From Streptomyces kanamyceticus (GTDB taxonomy: Bacteria; Actinomycetota; Actinomycetes; Streptomycetales; Streptomycetaceae): 64,000 nucleotides of DNA. The stretch's first letter is position 1. Each line of letters opens with the position of its first letter. The DNA is taken from positions 9,486,001 through 9,550,000 of the forward strand of contig NZ_CP023699.1 in NCBI RefSeq assembly GCF_008704495.1. Reading direction: 5' to 3'. The notes beneath the pieces were generated by a model that made no database searches, had not been told where the DNA came from, and saw nothing but the letters and a program-made list of their open reading frames with translations. The position numbers and the translations under genes were made by a program. Shown in pieces: positions 25,730 through 34,714 of the stretch.

Positions 25730-26896
25730 TCACCGCTGCACGGGCTCTTTGGCGCTCTCCTCCCGCAGATGCGGGTTGGCGGCCGCGCCCTCGGTGCTGA
25801 GCAGGACGACGGTCGCCGAGGGGGAGATGCCGAGCGCGGCGCGGCGCTCGGCGGCGCCCGGGCCGGTCAGCGCGGCCCGGACACCCGCCAGGGGAGCCGC
25901 GCCGCACGGCCCCGAGGAGACGCCGAGGTCCGCCAGGTCGCGCACGGCCGCGGCGCTCGCCGCGTCGGTGACGGCGACCGCCGCGTCGAGGCCGTCGCGC
26001 AGCGCGGGCCAGCCGAGCGAGGACGGCGTGCCGCAGTTCAGCCCCGCCATGGCCGTGACCCCGGTCGGCACGCTGGTGAGGCGCCCCGCGCGCAGACTGG
26101 CCAGCGCGCAGGCCGCCGCCTCGGGTTCCACGGCGAGCAGCGCGGGAGCCGCGCCGCCCGCCGGTCGCCCCCGGTAGTGCGTGACGGCGGCCTGCGCGAG
26201 CGCTCCGACGCCGACCGGGACGGCGACCAGAGAAGGTGACTCCACGCCGTTTTCGGCCAGTTGGGCGTCGATCTCGGTGAAGAGCGTCGAGTACCCCTCG
26301 ACGATCAGCGAGGGGATCTCCTCGTAGCCGTCCCACGCGGTGTCCTGGATGAGCACCGCGTCCGGCGCGGCGGCCGCGTCCGCCGCCCTGCGCACCGCGA
26401 CGTCGTACGATCCGGCCACCTCCGTGACCTCGGCACCCTCGCCCCGGATGGCGTCGACGGCCACCGCGTGCACGCCGTCGGGGACGAAGACGTGGGCGCG
26501 CTGGCCCAGGTGCCGCGCCATCCTGGCGACGGCGCGACCGTGATTGCCGTCGGTCGCGGCGATCAGGTTCAGGGGGTGCGCTGCGGCGTCCGTCGACCCT
26601 CCGTTCGGGCGCCGTGCGAGGACCTGGTGGATCGCCCAGGACGCGCCGAGTGCCTTGAAGGCGGGCAGGCCGAGCCGCTCCGACTCGTCCTTGACGAAGA
26701 CCCGGCCGACCCTCAGGCCCCCGGCGAGGGCGGGCAGTTCGTGCAGCGGAGTCCGGGCGTAACCGGGCAGGGACGCGTGGAAGTCGCGGGCGTCGGACGG
26801 GGCGGGGGCGCAGGTCCAGGAGCGCGCCGCGGGACGCGCGTACCAGGGCAGGGGAGGGGCGGAACCGGCCTGGGAGTCAGTCTCTTGATCCATCAC
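25730..26896 (-). CDS. PLP-dependent diaminopropionate ammonia-lyase-like enzyme
   Basis: Fold-type II PLP enzyme of 388 residues, closest in pattern to 2,3-diaminopropionate ammonia-lyase (removes ammonia to give pyruvate). The PLP lysine is in LGLPAFKALGASWA (about residue 81), the Asn loop in AATDGNHGRAVA, and a Gly-rich phosphate loop in PVGVGALAQA. Also visible are QDTAWDGYEEIP and GLNCGTPSS, both familiar from that family. Start is GTG at 26896 or ATG at 26893. Threonine-dehydratase-type activity on another amino acid is the main alternative. Confidence 0.8.
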   Translation of the reverse strand: MMDQETDSQAGSAPPLPWYARPAARSWTCAPAPSDARDFHASLPGYARTPLHELPALAGGLRVGRVFVKDESERLGLPAFKALGASWAIHQVLARRPNGGSTDAAAHPLNLIAATDGNHGRAVARMARHLGQRAHVFVPDGVHAVAVDAIRGEGAEVTEVAGSYDVAVRRAADAAAAPDAVLIQDTAWDGYEEIPSLIVEGYSTLFTEIDAQLAENGVESPSLVAVPVGVGALAQAAVTHYRGRPAGGAAPALLAVEPEAAACALASLRAGRLTSVPTGVTAMAGLNCGTPSSLGWPALRDGLDAAVAVTDAASAAAVRDLADLGVSSGPCGAAPLAGVRAALTGPGAAERRAALGISPSATVVLLSTEGAAANPHLREESAKEPVQR

Positions 26897-26962
26897 GGGA
26901 TCAGCCTGCGGCGGACCACTGCCTTTGGTCCAGCGCGTGTCCCCGACCGGCGACGAGCACGG

Positions 26963-27406
26963 TCAGCCCCGCGTGAACGCCAGGACCGTGGCCAGGTTCA
27001 TGGGGCGGCGCGTCGAGAGGTAGACGTAGGGCGCGCCGCCGTACGCGTTCCGCAATTCGATGCGCAGCGCGGTGGGGACGTAGGAGCGCAGGAGCAGCAG
27101 CGCGTACGGATTCGCCCTGACGGTGCGCCACTCGAAGGCCTCGCGCTCGTCCAGGATCTCCGTCGCGCCGAGCGCCTCGATCGGGATCTTCCGGCCGCCG
27201 ACGACGAGGGAGCCCGGCGTCACGAGGATGCGGACGCTGCCATGCGCGTGGACGATCGCGGCGGACACCGCGATGCCGGCCGTGGCCGCCGTCACCGCGG
27301 CGAACACCCCGAAGGGGAACGCCCCGAGCCCGAGACCGACTCCGCCGAGCACGACCAGAGCCCACCAGGAGCGGGGCACGCTGAGCCGCTCTTCGTAGAT
27401 GTGCAT
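26963..27406 (-). CDS. DUF3093 family membrane protein
   Basis: Actinobacterial protein of 147 residues starting MHIYEERLSVPRSWWAL. Two adjacent hydrophobic helices (about 13-55) are followed by a cytosolic beta-rich domain resembling a PH-like fold (VRILVTPGSLVVGGRKIPIE; ending YVYLSTRRPMNLA). Function unknown. ATG at 27406 has AGGA 7 bases upstream; in-frame extension to 27853 overlaps the divergent hydrolase gene. It lies 66 bases upstream of the lyase-like gene on the same strand and may share its transcript. Confidence 0.8.
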   Translation of the reverse strand: MHIYEERLSVPRSWWALVVLGGVGLGLGAFPFGVFAAVTAATAGIAVSAAIVHAHGSVRILVTPGSLVVGGRKIPIEALGATEILDEREAFEWRTVRANPYALLLLRSYVPTALRIELRNAYGGAPYVYLSTRRPMNLATVLAFTRG

Positions 27407-27632
27407 GTCCGCATCCTGGCAGGACGGCCCGCCGGTTCCGGCAGGGGGTTCCCGAGGGAACGCGCCCATCTCGCCGCTCCCGCCGCTCTTTTGCGGCCTT
27501 CTTTTCGCCCTTTCACCGTTCGGTTCCGCCGGGAGGCAACTCAAGGTCGTCGATTTCCGTCCTCGAAGGGGCAAGTGGGGCACGTGAGTTCGGTTTCGTG
27601 TCCCGTGGAAAGTGATGACGAGGAGGACCACT

Positions 27633-30425
27633 TTGAGACGTGTCTCACGAGTGGTGACCACGGCGCTCGCGGCGTTCACGCTGGCCGCGGTGTCACCCGG
27701 GGCGGCGCACGCGCTGCCGTCCGCCGACGCGCCGCCACCCGCACCGGCCACGGTGACCGGCGATGCGGACGACGGCCTTCCGGAAGGCTGGCGGCTGGCC
27801 GGTGACGGCGGCGGCAAGGAACTCGTGTGGGACTCGCCCGAGGCGGTCCCCATGGGGGACGCCAGGGTCGAGTTCTACTCCGGTGACAAGCTTCTCGGCC
27901 GACCGGTGGCCGCGCAGGACCGGCGGTCGTTCCGGCTGCCGCTGCACGGCGCACGCGTCGGCGAGGCGAAGGAACTGCGGGTGCTGGCCGGTGGGCGCCG
28001 CCTGGACGAGGCGGGCAACGGGCAGCGGCAGGACACCCGGCGCCCCGCCGCACCCACGAGCCCCGGCAAGCCGCTTCCCGAGGCCCAGGTCGACCCCGGA
28101 AAGCCCGGCAGCTACCGCACCGTCAGCGGCGAGTACACGCTGAAGTCGGTACGGCTGCCCGGCTTCCCCGAGCTGGTGGAGATGCGGGCCAAGGTGGTCG
28201 GCCCCGTCGACGCGCCGGGCAATCGGCCGCTCGCGCTCTTCCTGCACGGCCGCCACTACACCTGCTACGGCGGGAGCGACGACGAGGGCGGCGGGTGGCC
28301 CTGCGCGGCGGGGACGAAGCCGGTGCCGAGCCAGGACGGCTACCTCCGCACCCAGAAGCTCCTCGCCTCCCAGGGCTACGTCACGGTGTCCGTGGCCGCC
28401 AACGGCATCAACGGACAGGACCACCTCGCCGAGGACGGCGGCGCGCAGGCCCGTTCGTCGCTGGTGCGGCTGCACCTCGCCCAGTGGGCGGACTGGGCCA
28501 AGAACCGCTCCACGGCCCCGGCCGCGGTGCGCGCCGTCGCGCCCGCCGACCTCTCGCGCGTCCTCCTCGTCGGTCACTCCCGCGGCGGCGAGGGCGTCAA
28601 CAGGGCCGCGCTCGACAGCCTTTCCCCGCCGCCCGCCGAACAGGACGGCTACCGGGGCCCGGTGCGCTGGAAGATCCGCGGCAACGTCCTGATCGGTCCC
28701 ACGATCTTCGGGCAGAACCCGGTGCCCGACGTGCCCTCCGCGACGATCCTGCCCGGCTGCGACGGAGACGTCTCCGACCTGCAGGGCGAGATATTCGTCG
28801 ACGGGACGCGCGGCGTCAGCCGCGGCAAGGCCCTGCACAGCGCGGTGTACATGGTCGGCGCCAACCACAACTTCTTCAACAGCGAGTGGACTCCGGGGCA
28901 GGCGAAGGCGCCCGCCACGGACGACTTCGGGTCCGACGGGCCGGACCCGGTGTGCACGCCGGGCACCAAGACCCGTCTCACCGCGCCGCAGCAGCAGCAG
29001 GCCGGAGCCACCTACATAGCCGCGGCGGCCCGGCTGTTCGTCGCGGGCGACGACCGGGTGCGCCCCCTCCTGGACGGCTCCGGCCGGCGCGCGCCCTCGG
29101 CGGGCCGCGCACAGGTGCTCACCCACGCCGTCGGCGCGGGCCGCACCGCCGCCTTCCTGCCGGATCCCTCGACCAAGGTCAAGGGCGGCCGGGTCTGCGC
29201 GCAGGTCGACACCGACACGTCCCGCACCTGTCTGTCACCCCGGGACAACGGCGCCTCACCGCACTTCGCGGGCTGGGAGACCTCGCCCGAACCGGGCCGT
29301 GACGCCGTCGCCATGAAGTGGTCCCGGTCCGGGGCCCCGGTGCGGGTGACCCCCGCACGGCCCGTCTCCCTGGCGGGCGCCAAGGAGCTCGCGCTGCGGG
29401 TGATCGTGCCGCCCAACACCAAGGGCACCGCGCTCGATGTGAGCGTCGTCGACAAGGCGGGACACCGGGCGAAGCTCGGCAAGGTCGGCGTCGACGGGCT
29501 GCCGGGCAGTGAGATGACCACGTCCTACTGGGCGCGCGAACTCCGCGTGCCGATGTCGGCCGCGGTCCGCGCGGGGCTCGACCTGAAGAACGTACGGAGC
29601 CTGGAACTCACCCCGCGCACCCGCTCGGGCAAGGCCTGGCTGATGGACGCCTGGGGCTGGCGCCCCGGGACCCCCGAGGTGAAGCCCGCCGAGCTGCCCC
29701 GCGTGGACATCGGCCGCCTCAAGGTGAAGGAGGGCGACTCCGGGACGAAGACCTACCACGTGCCGGTGAGCGTCTCGGGCAAGGGCAGCGGCCAGGTCAG
29801 GCTCTTCCAGCCCAAGCCCGGCAGCACGGGCGAGTTCGTCTCCCGGCTGGTGACGGTACGGCCCGGCGGGCCGGGCATCGACGTACCCGTAGAGGTGCGC
29901 GGTAACACCCGCTACGGCTACGACGTCGCGCACGACGCGTTCGTCAAGGCGGTGCGCGGCGCCGTCGTCGGCTCCCACCACGGCGGAGTGACGGCGCAGA
30001 ACGACGACCCGATGCCCAAGGTCACCATGGAGCCGGTCGCCGACCGGGTCACCGAGGGCAAGCCGCTGAAGTGGCGGCTGACGCTGTCGGAAGCCGTCGA
30101 CGTGGACATCCAGGGCGAGATCGCCTTCCTGCCGGTCACCGGTGGCGCGGAACTCTCCACCCTGGACGTGGACCCGCGCTGGCTCAAGGACGAGTTCGAC
30201 GCGAAGCCCCGTCCGGGCCGTGCGCTGTCCAAGATGGCGGAGGGCTCGGCCCTGTACGTCTCGGTGCCCGCGGGCAAGAAGAGCGTCGAGGTCCGCGTGC
30301 CGACGGTGAAGGACGACGTACGGGAGCCGGACGAGTCCCTGAAGGCTCAGCTGTCCGTCTACGACGAGAACTGGGAGCCGCAGAAGGGCCCCGTGTTCAC
30401 GGGAACGGTACGGAACGCTTCGTAG
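27633..30425 (+). CDS. Secreted alpha/beta-hydrolase with C-terminal Calx-beta-like repeats
   Basis: Exported protein of 930 residues. A Sec signal (MRRVSRVVTTALAAF then LAAVSPGAAHA) is followed by a domain of about 130 residues, then an alpha/beta-hydrolase domain (about 165-480) with LFLHGRHYTC, the nucleophile elbow GHSRGGEG (Ser316), LPGCDGDVSDLQG (likely Asp) and GANHNFFN (likely His). A jelly-roll-like region (about 530-690) and two Calx-beta-like repeats (about 695-790 and 795-930) follow. TTG at 27633 is preferred to GTG at 27612 because GAGGAGG lies 6 bases upstream and it gives a normal signal peptide. Substrate unknown; esterase or peptidase likely. Confidence 0.85.
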   Translation: MRRVSRVVTTALAAFTLAAVSPGAAHALPSADAPPPAPATVTGDADDGLPEGWRLAGDGGGKELVWDSPEAVPMGDARVEFYSGDKLLGRPVAAQDRRSFRLPLHGARVGEAKELRVLAGGRRLDEAGNGQRQDTRRPAAPTSPGKPLPEAQVDPGKPGSYRTVSGEYTLKSVRLPGFPELVEMRAKVVGPVDAPGNRPLALFLHGRHYTCYGGSDDEGGGWPCAAGTKPVPSQDGYLRTQKLLASQGYVTVSVAANGINGQDHLAEDGGAQARSSLVRLHLAQWADWAKNRSTAPAAVRAVAPADLSRVLLVGHSRGGEGVNRAALDSLSPPPAEQDGYRGPVRWKIRGNVLIGPTIFGQNPVPDVPSATILPGCDGDVSDLQGEIFVDGTRGVSRGKALHSAVYMVGANHNFFNSEWTPGQAKAPATDDFGSDGPDPVCTPGTKTRLTAPQQQQAGATYIAAAARLFVAGDDRVRPLLDGSGRRAPSAGRAQVLTHAVGAGRTAAFLPDPSTKVKGGRVCAQVDTDTSRTCLSPRDNGASPHFAGWETSPEPGRDAVAMKWSRSGAPVRVTPARPVSLAGAKELALRVIVPPNTKGTALDVSVVDKAGHRAKLGKVGVDGLPGSEMTTSYWARELRVPMSAAVRAGLDLKNVRSLELTPRTRSGKAWLMDAWGWRPGTPEVKPAELPRVDIGRLKVKEGDSGTKTYHVPVSVSGKGSGQVRLFQPKPGSTGEFVSRLVTVRPGGPGIDVPVEVRGNTRYGYDVAHDAFVKAVRGAVVGSHHGGVTAQNDDPMPKVTMEPVADRVTEGKPLKWRLTLSEAVDVDIQGEIAFLPVTGGAELSTLDVDPRWLKDEFDAKPRPGRALSKMAEGSALYVSVPAGKKSVEVRVPTVKDDVREPDESLKAQLSVYDENWEPQKGPVFTGTVRNAS

Positions 30426-30445
30426 CGCCGCACGAACCGTGAGAG

Positions 30446-30486
30446 GAGCGGTCAACTCTGCCTGTGGGAGGTGGAGTTGGCCGCTC
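30446..30486 (+). terminator. Terminator after the secreted hydrolase gene
   Basis: 13-bp stem GAGCGGTCAACTC / GAGTTGGCCGCTC, all paired allowing one G-U, with a 15-base loop, 20 bases after the hydrolase stop. Confidence 0.7.
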
Positions 30487-30558
30487 CGTGCGTGTGGCCG
30501 CCGCCAGGACCGGTACCCGTCGTGGGGCGCCGAGTGCGCGCCTACGTAATGTTCCCCC

Positions 30559-31056
30559 ATGACCGCTCCCTCGACAGCCCCCGAACTGCAGCTCCTGCGC
30601 CCCGATCACGCCCCCGCCCTGCTCGCCTTCGAGGAGGCGAACCGGGCGTACTTCGCGGCGACGGTGCCCGACCGCGGTGACGCCTACTTCCGTGACTTCG
30701 ACGCGCGGCACCGTGCCCTCCTCGCCGAACAGGCCGACGGCGTCTGCTTCTTCCACGTGCTGGTGGGCGGGACGGGGGAGATCCTCGGGCGGGTCAACCT
30801 GGTCGACGTGGCGGCGGGCAGCGCCGATCTCGGCTACCGGATCGCCGAGCGGGCGACCGGGCAGGGCCTGGCCACCCGTGCCGTGCGGCAGGTCCGCGAC
30901 CTGGCGGTGTCCGCGTACGGCCTGAAGGAACTCCGTGCCGCCACGACGCTCGACAACCCCGGCTCACGGGCCGTGCTCACCCGCACCGGCTTCGTGCCCA
31001 CCGGCGACATCACGCTGGACGGGCGGCCGGGGACCGCTTTCGTGCTGTCCCTCTGA
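30559..31056 (+). CDS. GNAT family N-acetyltransferase
   Basis: RimJ/RimL-like acetyltransferase of 165 residues: LQLLRPDHAPALLAFEEANR at the N-terminus, GRVNLVDVAAGSADLGYRIA and the acetyl-CoA loop RATGQGLATRAVRQ, then the closing ATTLDNPGSRAVLTRTGFVP. Unknown amine substrate. Its last 93 bases overlap the convergent band-7 gene, an unusually long antisense overlap. Confidence 0.85.
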   Translation: MTAPSTAPELQLLRPDHAPALLAFEEANRAYFAATVPDRGDAYFRDFDARHRALLAEQADGVCFFHVLVGGTGEILGRVNLVDVAAGSADLGYRIAERATGQGLATRAVRQVRDLAVSAYGLKELRAATTLDNPGSRAVLTRTGFVPTGDITLDGRPGTAFVLSL

Positions 31057-31839
31057 GTCCTGCTGCGGTGTCGGCAGGGCCTGCTGCGCCCGTTCCAGGA
31101 AGCGGAGCAGTTCGACGGGGAAGGGCAGGACGAGCGTGGAGTTCTTCTCGGCGGCGACCGCCACCACGGTCTGCAGCAGCCGCAGTTGCAGGGCCGCGGG
31201 CTCCTCCGCCATCTCGTGCGCCGCCTGGGCGAGCTTCTTGGACGCCTGGAGTTCGGCGTCGGCGTTGATGACGCGGGCGCGCCGCTCCCGGTCGGCCTCG
31301 GCCTGGCGGGCCATGGAGCGCTTCATCGTCTCGGGCAGGGACACGTCCTTGATCTCGACGCGGTCGATCTGCACGCCCCAGCCGATCGCCGGGGAGTCGA
31401 TCATTAACTCAAGGCCCTGGTTGAGCTTTTCGCGGTTGGAGAGCAGGTCGTCCAGGTCGCTCTTGCCGATGATGGAGCGCAGCGAGGTCTGCGCCATCTG
31501 CGAGACCGCGAAGCGGTAGTCCTCGACCTGGATGACGGCATTGGGGGCGTCGACGACCTTGAAGTAGATGACGGCGTCCACGCGCACGGTGACGTTGTCG
31601 CGGGTGATGCCGTCCTGTGCGGGCACCGGCATCGTCACGATCTGCATGTTGACCTTGCGGAGCCGGTCCACGCCGGGGACCACCAGGGTGAGGCCGGGGG
31701 TGCGCACGTCGCCCGAGAGCCGGCCGAGGCGGAAGACGACACCACGCTCGTACTGCTTGATCACGCGAGCCGCGGCCATCAGATAGACGAGGCAGCCCGA
31801 GGCGACCGCTGCGCCTGCTGTCAGCAGTTCCTGAACCAT
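30964..31839 (-). CDS. SPFH/band 7 (stomatin-slipin) membrane protein
   Basis: Membrane scaffold protein of 291 residues. One N-terminal hydrophobic segment (about 5-23) is followed by the band 7 domain (VIKQYERGVVFRLGRL, GLTLVVPGVDRLRKVNMQ, ITRDNVTVRVDAVIYFKV) and a coiled-coil region rich in charged residues (KRSMARQAEADRERRARVIN). Slipins organise membrane microdomains and often control proteases, but no NfeD partner is adjacent. ATG at 31839 follows AGGGGG. Codon 145 is TTA, rare in this genome. The last about 30 residues are polar and antisense to the GNAT gene. Confidence 0.9.
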   Translation of the reverse strand: MVQELLTAGAAVASGCLVYLMAAARVIKQYERGVVFRLGRLSGDVRTPGLTLVVPGVDRLRKVNMQIVTMPVPAQDGITRDNVTVRVDAVIYFKVVDAPNAVIQVEDYRFAVSQMAQTSLRSIIGKSDLDDLLSNREKLNQGLELMIDSPAIGWGVQIDRVEIKDVSLPETMKRSMARQAEADRERRARVINADAELQASKKLAQAAHEMAEEPAALQLRLLQTVVAVAAEKNSTLVLPFPVELLRFLERAQQALPTPQQDSEGQHESGPRPPVQRDVAGGHEAGAGEHGP

Positions 31840-31966
31840 GGCGACCCCCTGACGTCCGAGTCGGCCACCTATTTCACGATATGCCCGCAGATGCCCATCG
31901 GTCGAGCCCCTGGCCGCCCCGATCACACGGGTTCACACGGCCCAAGCGGCCCGCACGGTCGCGTGC

Positions 31967-32800
31967 TCAGTCCGAGCGCGGCCGGGATTCGTGCAGCCGC
32001 GTGTGGTACCGGCCCTCCGACTCGAACCCGGTCGGATCCTCCCCGGCCAGGATCACCTGGCGTACGGCGTCACGCCGCTCGTCGGAGCTGGTGAAGAGGC
32101 GCTGCGGATACGTGCGCGAGGCATCCGTGACCGTGGTGAGGCCGTGCGTGGCGAGCGTGGTGGAGATCCGCTGGTAGGGGACGGTCCTGAGCACGAACGC
32201 GCTCACCCAGACCGGGAGCCGCGCGCAGTCGAGCAGGGCGTCGAACGTGCGGTGGGAGATGTATCCGATGCCGCCGGTGACCGTGATCAGACCGGTGCGG
32301 GCGACCGCGCGCCGCAGCGCGGAGCTGGGCGGGTGCCGCTCCAGGTTCTCGGCATACGCCTCGTCCAGGAGCCCCACGTCCAGCGCGTAGCGGGTGGCGT
32401 TCTCCGCGGTGTCGAGCCCGATGACCGGGGTGGCGTCGGCGCGTCGGCGCGAGGCGTAGAACTCCTTGTCGTGCTCGATGAGTTCGGGCTGGGAGAGCCC
32501 CGCGGTCTCCTCGCAGGTGTAGTGCGCGTACAGGTCGGCGAGCGTCAGGTCGTGGTTGAGCAGCGCCGCGTTGATCCCGTACGAGCAGCACAGATCGAGG
32601 ACCGTCACGGGCCCCACGCCGCCGAGCGACTGCGAGCGCAGCTCGCGCGTGCGGCGGAAGACCGCCTGCGCGTGGTGTGGAATCTCGTACTCGAAGGGCG
32701 CGAGTGTCCGGAAGTAGGAGCGCGGGTCCGGCTGGTCGTAGATGTCGTCGAAGCGCGTCTTGCCCGATGCGGTCCGTGTCCTGTGCCGCTCTGTGGCCAT
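31967..32800 (-). CDS. Class I SAM-dependent methyltransferase-like protein
   Basis: Protein of 277 residues with a possible SAM-binding motif I (VTVLDLCCSYGINAALL). Later parts (GLITVTGGIGYISHRTFDAL, LPVWVSAFVLRTVPYQ) fit a Rossmann-like methyltransferase core, but the usual post-II/III motifs are weak, so the substrate and even activity are uncertain. ATG at 32800 follows GGAGG. Divergent from another methyltransferase at 32949, with 148 bases between. Confidence 0.7.
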   Translation of the reverse strand: MATERHRTRTASGKTRFDDIYDQPDPRSYFRTLAPFEYEIPHHAQAVFRRTRELRSQSLGGVGPVTVLDLCCSYGINAALLNHDLTLADLYAHYTCEETAGLSQPELIEHDKEFYASRRRADATPVIGLDTAENATRYALDVGLLDEAYAENLERHPPSSALRRAVARTGLITVTGGIGYISHRTFDALLDCARLPVWVSAFVLRTVPYQRISTTLATHGLTTVTDASRTYPQRLFTSSDERRDAVRQVILAGEDPTGFESEGRYHTRLHESRPRSD

Positions 32801-32948
32801 GGGGTACCTCCGGGAAGGAAGTCGGGTAAGGGGTGATGTGCAGCTCTACCCGACCGCTGGCGCCCCCGGTAGACCTCATGGCGGTTACCGGCCACCGCGG
32901 CGCCCCGTCGGGGCGCTTCCCCGCCGCTCCCTGACTACCCTGGAGCCG

Positions 32949-33692
32949 ATGTTCACCTCCCAGGGTCCCACGCTGCGTGAGCTGGCCGTTCAGGCCCTCT
33001 CCTCCATCGAGCACGGGTACGACCTGCTCGCCCCCAAGTTCGACCACACCCCCTTCCAGACGCCCGGCCGGTTCCTGACGGTGACGACCGACGCTCTTCG
33101 GCCGTTCGGCCCCTTCGCCGCGGGGCTCGACGTCTGCTGCGGAACGGGCGCGGGCGTCGAGACGCTGCTGCCCCTGTGTGCGGAGCGGGTCACCGGTGTG
33201 GACTTCAGCGCGGGGATGCTGGCCGCCGCGGCGCAGGCCGTGCCGGAGCGCGGCGGACCCGCGGTCGACTGGGTCAGGGCGGACGCCCGTGCGCTGCCGT
33301 TCCGCGAGGCCTTCGACGTGGCCGTCAGCTTCGGGGCGTTCGGTCACTTCCTGCCCGCCGAGCGGCCCGCGCTCTTCGCCGGGGTGTACCGGGCGCTGCG
33401 CCCCGGTGGCCTGTTCGCGTTCCCGGTCGGCGCGCCGCAGCCGTTCGGCTCCCGCTGGTACTGGGCGATGCTCGGCTTCGACGGGGCGATGCGCGTCAGG
33501 AACCTGCTGTGGCGCCCGAGCTTCGTCATGTACTACCGCACCTTCCCGCTGGGCGGCGTGCGCGCGGACCTGGCCGCGGCGGGCTTCGACGTACGGACGC
33601 GGCCCCTGGAGGAGTTCGGGCGGCGCCCCGACGGCAGCCCGCACTGGCGCCTGGTCGTGGCGAGGAAGCCGGAACAGGACCGGGCGGGGTAG
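32949..33692 (+). CDS. Class I SAM-dependent methyltransferase
   Basis: Methyltransferase of 247 residues (Methyltransf_11/25 type). SAM motif I is AAGLDVCCGTGAGVETLLPL, with the acidic residue after strand 2 in RVTGVDFSAGMLAAA and motif III-like YRALRPGGLFAFPVG. Small-molecule substrate likely but unknown. ATG at 32949 is followed directly by the domain; the in-frame upstream part overlaps the divergent gene. It ends 38 bases from the convergent E1 beta gene, so it may lie at the edge of the biosynthetic region. Confidence 0.82.
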   Translation: MFTSQGPTLRELAVQALSSIEHGYDLLAPKFDHTPFQTPGRFLTVTTDALRPFGPFAAGLDVCCGTGAGVETLLPLCAERVTGVDFSAGMLAAAAQAVPERGGPAVDWVRADARALPFREAFDVAVSFGAFGHFLPAERPALFAGVYRALRPGGLFAFPVGAPQPFGSRWYWAMLGFDGAMRVRNLLWRPSFVMYYRTFPLGGVRADLAAAGFDVRTRPLEEFGRRPDGSPHWRLVVARKPEQDRAG

Positions 33693-33730
33693 GGGCAGGG
33701 GCTCCGGGGACGCGGATCCGCCCGACTCGG

Positions 33731-34714
33731 TCAGCGGTCCTTCCTCGCGACCCCGCACACTCCCCTCACCGCGTCCATGAGCTGGTCCCTGTGCGGCTGG
33801 GCCGCGCGGTCGAGTTCCAGGGCGAACGGCAGCACCGTGCCGTCGGGCCGGGTGACGCGCCGGGGCGGCGCGGTCAGCGTGAGCTCCTCGGCGGCGGTGC
33901 TGACGATCTCGGCCGCGAAGCCGCAGAAGCGGTTGGTGTCGTCGATGACGACGAGACGCCCTGTACGGCCCACCGAGGCGGCGAGCCCCGCCCAGTCGAA
34001 CGGGTAGACCGTGCGCGGGTCGAAGACCTCGACGGAGATCTCGGGGGCGAGCTCGTCGGCCACCGCGACGGCTTCCTGCACGAGATGGCCGACCGCCACC
34101 ACCGTGATGTCCGAGCCCGGGCGCACCACGCGGCCCACGCCGAGCGGGATCGGACCGAGCTCGGCGGGATCCACGTCCTCGCGGTCCGTCGACGAGGCGG
34201 CCGGGGTCAGGACCACCACCGGGTCGTCGTCCCGGATCGCCGAGACGAGCAGCCCGTAGGCATCGGAAGGGGTGCTGGGGACGACGGTCTTGAGTCCGAC
34301 ATGGGCGAACAGTCCGTACGGCTGGTCGGAATGCTGACCCGCCCAGCCCACGCGGGAGCCGGACCCGGGCACCAAGTAGGTGACGGGCACCTTCGCCTGA
34401 CCACCCGTCATGAGCGAGAACTTGTGCGCCTGGTTGGCGATCTGCTCGAAGACCAGGAACAGCAGGGACGGGATCTGGAACTCGATCACCGGACGCTGTC
34501 CGACGAGAGCCGCACCGGTCGCGAAACTGGTGAACGCCTGCTCGGACAGCGGCATGTCGACGATCCGCTGCGGACCGAACCGGTCCACGAGACCCTTGGT
34601 GATGTTGGCGACGCCCACCCGTACGTCTTCGCCGAAGACGCAGACGCCGGGGTCGCGCGCCAGTTCGTCGTTCAGGGCCCGGGAGAGCGCGCCGAGGTAG
34701 GAGAGCTTAGGCAC
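33731..34714 (-). CDS. 2-oxoacid/acetoin dehydrogenase E1 component, beta subunit
   Basis: Beta subunit of a thiamine-diphosphate E1 enzyme, 327 residues. It has the pyrimidine-binding domain (LSYLGALSRALNDELARDP, FGEDVRVG) and transketolase C-terminal domain (VVAVGHLVQEAVAVADEL, EVFDPRTVYPFDW). With the alpha subunit it would decarboxylate a 2-oxoacid or cleave acetoin and pass the acyl group to lipoamide. GTG start overlaps the alpha-subunit stop in GTGCCTAA (8 bases), ensuring coupled translation. No E2 gene is adjacent. Confidence 0.88.
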   Translation of the reverse strand: MPKLSYLGALSRALNDELARDPGVCVFGEDVRVGVANITKGLVDRFGPQRIVDMPLSEQAFTSFATGAALVGQRPVIEFQIPSLLFLVFEQIANQAHKFSLMTGGQAKVPVTYLVPGSGSRVGWAGQHSDQPYGLFAHVGLKTVVPSTPSDAYGLLVSAIRDDDPVVVLTPAASSTDREDVDPAELGPIPLGVGRVVRPGSDITVVAVGHLVQEAVAVADELAPEISVEVFDPRTVYPFDWAGLAASVGRTGRLVVIDDTNRFCGFAAEIVSTAAEELTLTAPPRRVTRPDGTVLPFALELDRAAQPHRDQLMDAVRGVCGVARKDR

